From the NCBI GenBank assembly GCA_016718825.1, contig JADKCL010000003.1, positions 296,011 through 360,010 on the forward strand: a stretch of 64,000 bases of DNA, read 5' to 3'. Both the position numbers and the translations under genes were made by a program. The stretch is from Bacteroidota bacterium (GTDB lineage: Bacteria; Bacteroidota; Bacteroidia; J057; JADKCL01). Of this stretch, positions 61,599 to 64,000 are shown piece after piece (positions within the stretch are counted from its first letter, which is position 1; every line of letters begins with the position of its first letter). Below the pieces are notes generated by a model. That model was not told the DNA's origin. It ran no database searches and saw only the letters and a list, made by a program, of their open reading frames with translations.

Positions 61599-62300
61599 CT
61601 ATTCGCGATCACCTGGGATCAGGATGCTCAACCCCGCGCCAATTGCGATGTTGCCGTTGAAGGTCGATGAAAATCGTTGCGTTAGAAAACTGGGACTGTA
61701 TCCAAGACTCAAATCAAGGGCGACATTGTGCGTCAGAAACCGATTCCATCCCAAGGCAGCTGTGCCGTCAACTATAGAATAGCCAGATCCCGTAGAATGA
61801 TAATCTGAAAGCAATGACCCATCCATGGCATAGATTTTTGACGTCTGCCGGCTCAATAACCTTATACCAAATCCAACACCCAAGTGTCCATAAAATGCCG
61901 ATTTCCCGTTTTCAGAACGCCCAAAATATTGCCTCACAAAGGGTGAAAGGCCAACATAGGCAGCGGTCGATCGGGCATCGTATAGCAAATTACCGTCTTC
62001 ATGACGACGAACGGATCGAAAGGAACCGAAATCCAAATAAATACCCGAGCCGAGCACAAAATTGTCTGTCAAAAAATAGCCCGCTTTTGGGAAAATACTC
62101 ACACTTCCACTTAATGATGAGACCTTTACGGTGTCATCCTCTAAGGAATGTAATTGATGCCGAAAAGAAATATCTCCAAGTCCCGCATAGACGAGCCAAT
62201 TTCCCTTGGCGAGTTGTCCGCTGACAGTTTGGGTTGCAAAAACTGTCAAAAGTGCAACAAAACTGATTTTTAGGTGATTCTTGATTCTGATAGAGTTCAT
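61599..62300 (-). CDS. Outer-membrane beta-barrel protein (porin-like family)
   Basis: A 233-residue protein with a signal peptide (KISFVALLTVFATQTVSGQ). The mature part has alternating strands typical of an eight-stranded barrel: 'GNWLVYAGLGDISF', 'SVSIFPKAGYFLTDNFVLGS', 'LGVGFGIRLLSR', 'LGWNRFLTHNVALDLSLGYS' and the final 'GNIAIGAGLSILI'. This is the OmpA/outer-membrane-beta-barrel-domain pattern common in Bacteroidota. No enzymatic motif is seen. It lies between tamB and tsaD, and starts 223 bases away from the tsaD ATG on the other strand. Confidence 0.85.
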   Translation of the reverse strand: MNSIRIKNHLKISFVALLTVFATQTVSGQLAKGNWLVYAGLGDISFRHQLHSLEDDTVKVSSLSGSVSIFPKAGYFLTDNFVLGSGIYLDFGSFRSVRRHEDGNLLYDARSTAAYVGLSPFVRQYFGRSENGKSAFYGHLGVGFGIRLLSRQTSKIYAMDGSLLSDYHSTGSGYSIVDGTAALGWNRFLTHNVALDLSLGYSPSFLTQRFSSTFNGNIAIGAGLSILIPGDRE

Positions 62301-62523
62301 AATCGAATGCTATTAAAATGTTTAGACATGATTTTGATTCGAAGTAATCTACAGCAATAAACATGCCAAGGACTGTAACCATTTCAGTAATGCTGCGTAA
62401 GCGTGCCCGGCATAGGACCTTGTAGGGAGCGTCCCAGCAAATGAATGCTGAATTGGCTTCTTTGCGCTCAGAAATTCAAGGGCGTTGACGGGAAACTATC
62501 TCAGAAGTTCCTTAATTTCGCCC

Positions 62524-63528
62524 ATGCCTTTGATCCTCGCCATCGAATCGAGTTGTGACGAAACTTCTGCCGCCGTGATCCGCGACGGGAAAGTTTTGTC
62601 GAATGTCATTTCTTCGCAGTTGCAGCATAGCGTCTATGGCGGTGTGATTCCTGAATTGGCCTCGCGGCTGCATCAGCAGCGTGTGGTTGCGGTCACGATC
62701 GCCGCGCTTGCGGATGCGGGCGTAGACAAGCGGGCCTTGGACGCGGTCGCGTTTACGCGCGGACCCGGACTCGCGGGTGCTTTGCTTGTCGGAACATGCT
62801 TTGCAAAGGCATTTGCCTTGGCTTTGGAAATTCCGCTGATCGAGGTCAACCACATGAATGCCCATGTTTTGGCCAATTTCTTGAGTGATTCGCCGCCGAC
62901 GTTTCCCTTCTTGTGCCTCACGGTAAGCGGCGGACATACGCAAATTGTGCTGGTGCGCGACTATTTGGACATGGAAGTGATCGGCCAAAGCATCGACGAT
63001 GCCGCCGGCGAAGCCTTTGACAAAGCGGCCAAGGTCATGGAACTCGGTTATCCCGGCGGTCCAACGATCGACAAATTGGCCCGCGAAGGGAATGCGAAAC
63101 GGTTTACATTCCCCAAACCCCACCTCGAAGGCCTGGATTACAGCTTCAGCGGACTCAAAACCAGCCTTTTGTACCTGCTGCGCGACGAAATCAAAACGAA
63201 TCCCAACTTCATCCAGGAAAACAAACACGACATCTGCGCGAGCTACCAACGCCGGATTGTGAGTTATCTGTTGGGCAATTTCAAGGAGGCGGCCAAACTT
63301 CACGGCATCACTCACCTCGCCATCGCCGGGGGCGTCAGCGCCAACAGTCACCTTCGCCAGGAATTGAAGGAACTCTGCCAACGCAAAGGCTGGACAGCCC
63401 ACATTCCCAAATTTGAATACTGCACCGACAACGCCGGCATGATCGCCATCGCCGCGCACTACAAATACCTCGCAGGTGATTTCACGGATCAGTTTGTCGT
63501 GCCGTTTACAAGGGAAAAGAGCTTGTGA
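62524..63528 (+). CDS. tsaD: tRNA N6-adenosine threonylcarbamoyltransferase
   Basis: A 334-residue TsaD (Kae1/Gcp) that adds threonylcarbamoyl to A37 of ANN-decoding tRNAs. It has 'LAIESSCDETSAAVI' at the start, the metal-binding histidines in 'EVNHMNAHVLANF' (H110, H114), 'LTVSGGHTQIVLV', 'DDAAGEAFDKAAKVMELGYP', and the closing 'YCTDNAGMIAIAAHYK' with its conserved aspartate. The ATG at 62524 is chosen since upstream residues are not part of the family. tsaD next to tamB is a frequent Bacteroidota pairing; here one barrel gene lies between them. Confidence 0.96.
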   Translation: MPLILAIESSCDETSAAVIRDGKVLSNVISSQLQHSVYGGVIPELASRLHQQRVVAVTIAALADAGVDKRALDAVAFTRGPGLAGALLVGTCFAKAFALALEIPLIEVNHMNAHVLANFLSDSPPTFPFLCLTVSGGHTQIVLVRDYLDMEVIGQSIDDAAGEAFDKAAKVMELGYPGGPTIDKLAREGNAKRFTFPKPHLEGLDYSFSGLKTSLLYLLRDEIKTNPNFIQENKHDICASYQRRIVSYLLGNFKEAAKLHGITHLAIAGGVSANSHLRQELKELCQRKGWTAHIPKFEYCTDNAGMIAIAAHYKYLAGDFTDQFVVPFTREKSL

Positions 63529-63538
63529 GTTGCGTTGA

Positions 63539-63588
63539 GGCGGTGGCCTCCGGCCACACGCCGACCGAACATTTGCCTCCGGCGGAGG
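63539..63588. repeat. Two short GC-rich palindromes after tsaD
   Basis: GGCG-G-TGGCC-TCC-GGCCA-CA-CGCC (63539-63562) and CCTCC-GGC-GGAGG (63576-63588) can both fold. They may be a terminator or a REP-like intergenic element. Confidence 0.5.
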
Positions 63589-63652
63589 TTCAGATGATGA
63601 TGTGATCCAGTCGCGTATTCCAAAAATCCAACCAAAGCCGTAAATTAGCCCC

Positions 63653-64000
63653 ATGTACCTGAAATCGATTCATATCAAGAACATCCGTGGCATCGAAGAC
63701 TTCAAAATGGAGTTTCCCGAAGGCAAAGAGGCGGGATGGCATGTGCTGCTCGGCGCAAATGGTTCGGGGAAAACGACGGTTTTGCGGTCGATTGCTTTAG
63801 CTTTGATTGGGCCGACAGAGATTTTGAGATTCAACCCAAATTGGGAAACTTGGGCCAGAATCAGAACAAACTCTCCTGGTAGAATTGATTTCGAGTCTGT
63901 TTTCAATTTCGAATCGGAAAATTGGCAATTTCAGGATAGCCAGCCTCCCCAGTATAAAGGTTCCCTATTATTGACTCAAAAGAAAAATGGATATTGGGGA
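63653..64000 (+). CDS. SMC/RecF-like AAA ATPase, 5' part only
   Basis: The first 116 residues of an ATPase cut by the right edge. The N-terminus 'KSIHIKNIRGIEDFKMEFP' is the standard opening of AAA_15/AAA_23/OLD-type and RecF-like proteins, and the P-loop is GANGSGKTT near residue 35-43 ('WHVLLGANGSGKTTVLRSIA'). The remaining domains, including any nuclease or coiled coil, are outside the window. Such proteins are found in DNA repair and in several defence systems; the visible part does not decide. Confidence 0.88.
   Translation, partial: MYLKSIHIKNIRGIEDFKMEFPEGKEAGWHVLLGANGSGKTTVLRSIALALIGPTEILRFNPNWETWARIRTNSPGRIDFESVFNFESENWQFQDSQPPQYKGSLLLTQKKNGYWG

Noticed and set aside
62512..63654. 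380-codon open frame on the minus strand
   Set aside because: Antisense to tsaD; the translation has no recognisable signature.

Overview
The window looks like chromosomal DNA of a free-living member of the Bacteroidota, most likely a Saprospiria- or Chitinophagia-like lineage (the lineage is inference). The evidence is: SprB-type adhesin repeats, HYR modules and type IX secretion (T9SS) C-terminal sorting domains; Bacteroidota-type promoters (TTTG, then about 20-22 bases, then TAnnTTTG); the gene order parA-parB-DUF5683-dapB-lepB; and purine-rich AATTGAGAATG-type spacer repeats between genes. I see no rRNA, tRNA, CRISPR array, insertion sequence or prophage.

Layout. 1-3.8 kb (minus): a very large SprB-repeat surface protein running off the left edge, with nine 79-residue repeats visible, preceded by a small secreted protein. 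3.9-5.5 kb (plus): a TauE/SafE-type permease and a RelE/ParE-type toxin-antitoxin pair. 5.5-8.6 kb (minus): a methionine-branch operon (PLP transsulfuration enzyme and homoserine dehydrogenase) behind a promoter, a SAM-I riboswitch and an intrinsic terminator. 8.9-13.4 kb (minus): a two-gene operon for a small secreted protein and a 1326-residue HYR/T9SS protein with a Gly-Ser-His-rich insert. 14-23.7 kb: mostly exported proteins (esterase, CAP-domain protein, two small paralogues, a 1001-residue GH3/beta-lactamase fusion, a putative secreted propeller). 24-28.5 kb: a lysine-ketoglutarate-reductase-like dehydrogenase and an Ig-repeat/dockerin surface protein whose T9SS sorting domain is split by an apparent frameshift. 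28.5-32.3 kb: helical and TPR proteins, ending in an abnormal poly-G/poly-C patch.

32.5-43.2 kb is conserved core: priA with an oligopeptide-binding lipoprotein (minus), then parA, parB, DUF5683, dapB, an unusual radical SAM gene and lepB (plus). 43.2-43.7 kb holds a terminator and a 62-bp tandem hairpin repeat. 43.7-55.2 kb contains a LysM/M23 peptidase, a putative B12-related DUF4430/DUF6580 pair, and a tightly packed run: pterin dehydratase, dut, sugar nucleotidyltransferase, TPR protein, DUF4292 lipoprotein, degenerate LytM protein, tatA, mltD. 55.4-64 kb: an NYN/LOTUS-type protein, a 1607-residue TamB, an outer-membrane barrel, tsaD, and the 5' end of an SMC/AAA-type ATPase cut by the right edge.

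The themes are cell-envelope assembly (TamB, MltD, LysM/M23, EnvC-like, LepB, TatA), surface adhesion and T9SS export, chromosome partitioning, and methionine/lysine-branch metabolism. No feature proves a new system. The best candidates for something undescribed are the radical SAM enzyme with N-terminal SPASM-like cysteines inside the partition/signal-peptidase operon, the paralogous small secreted proteins at 17.4-18.2 kb, and the DUF4430/DUF6580 pair.
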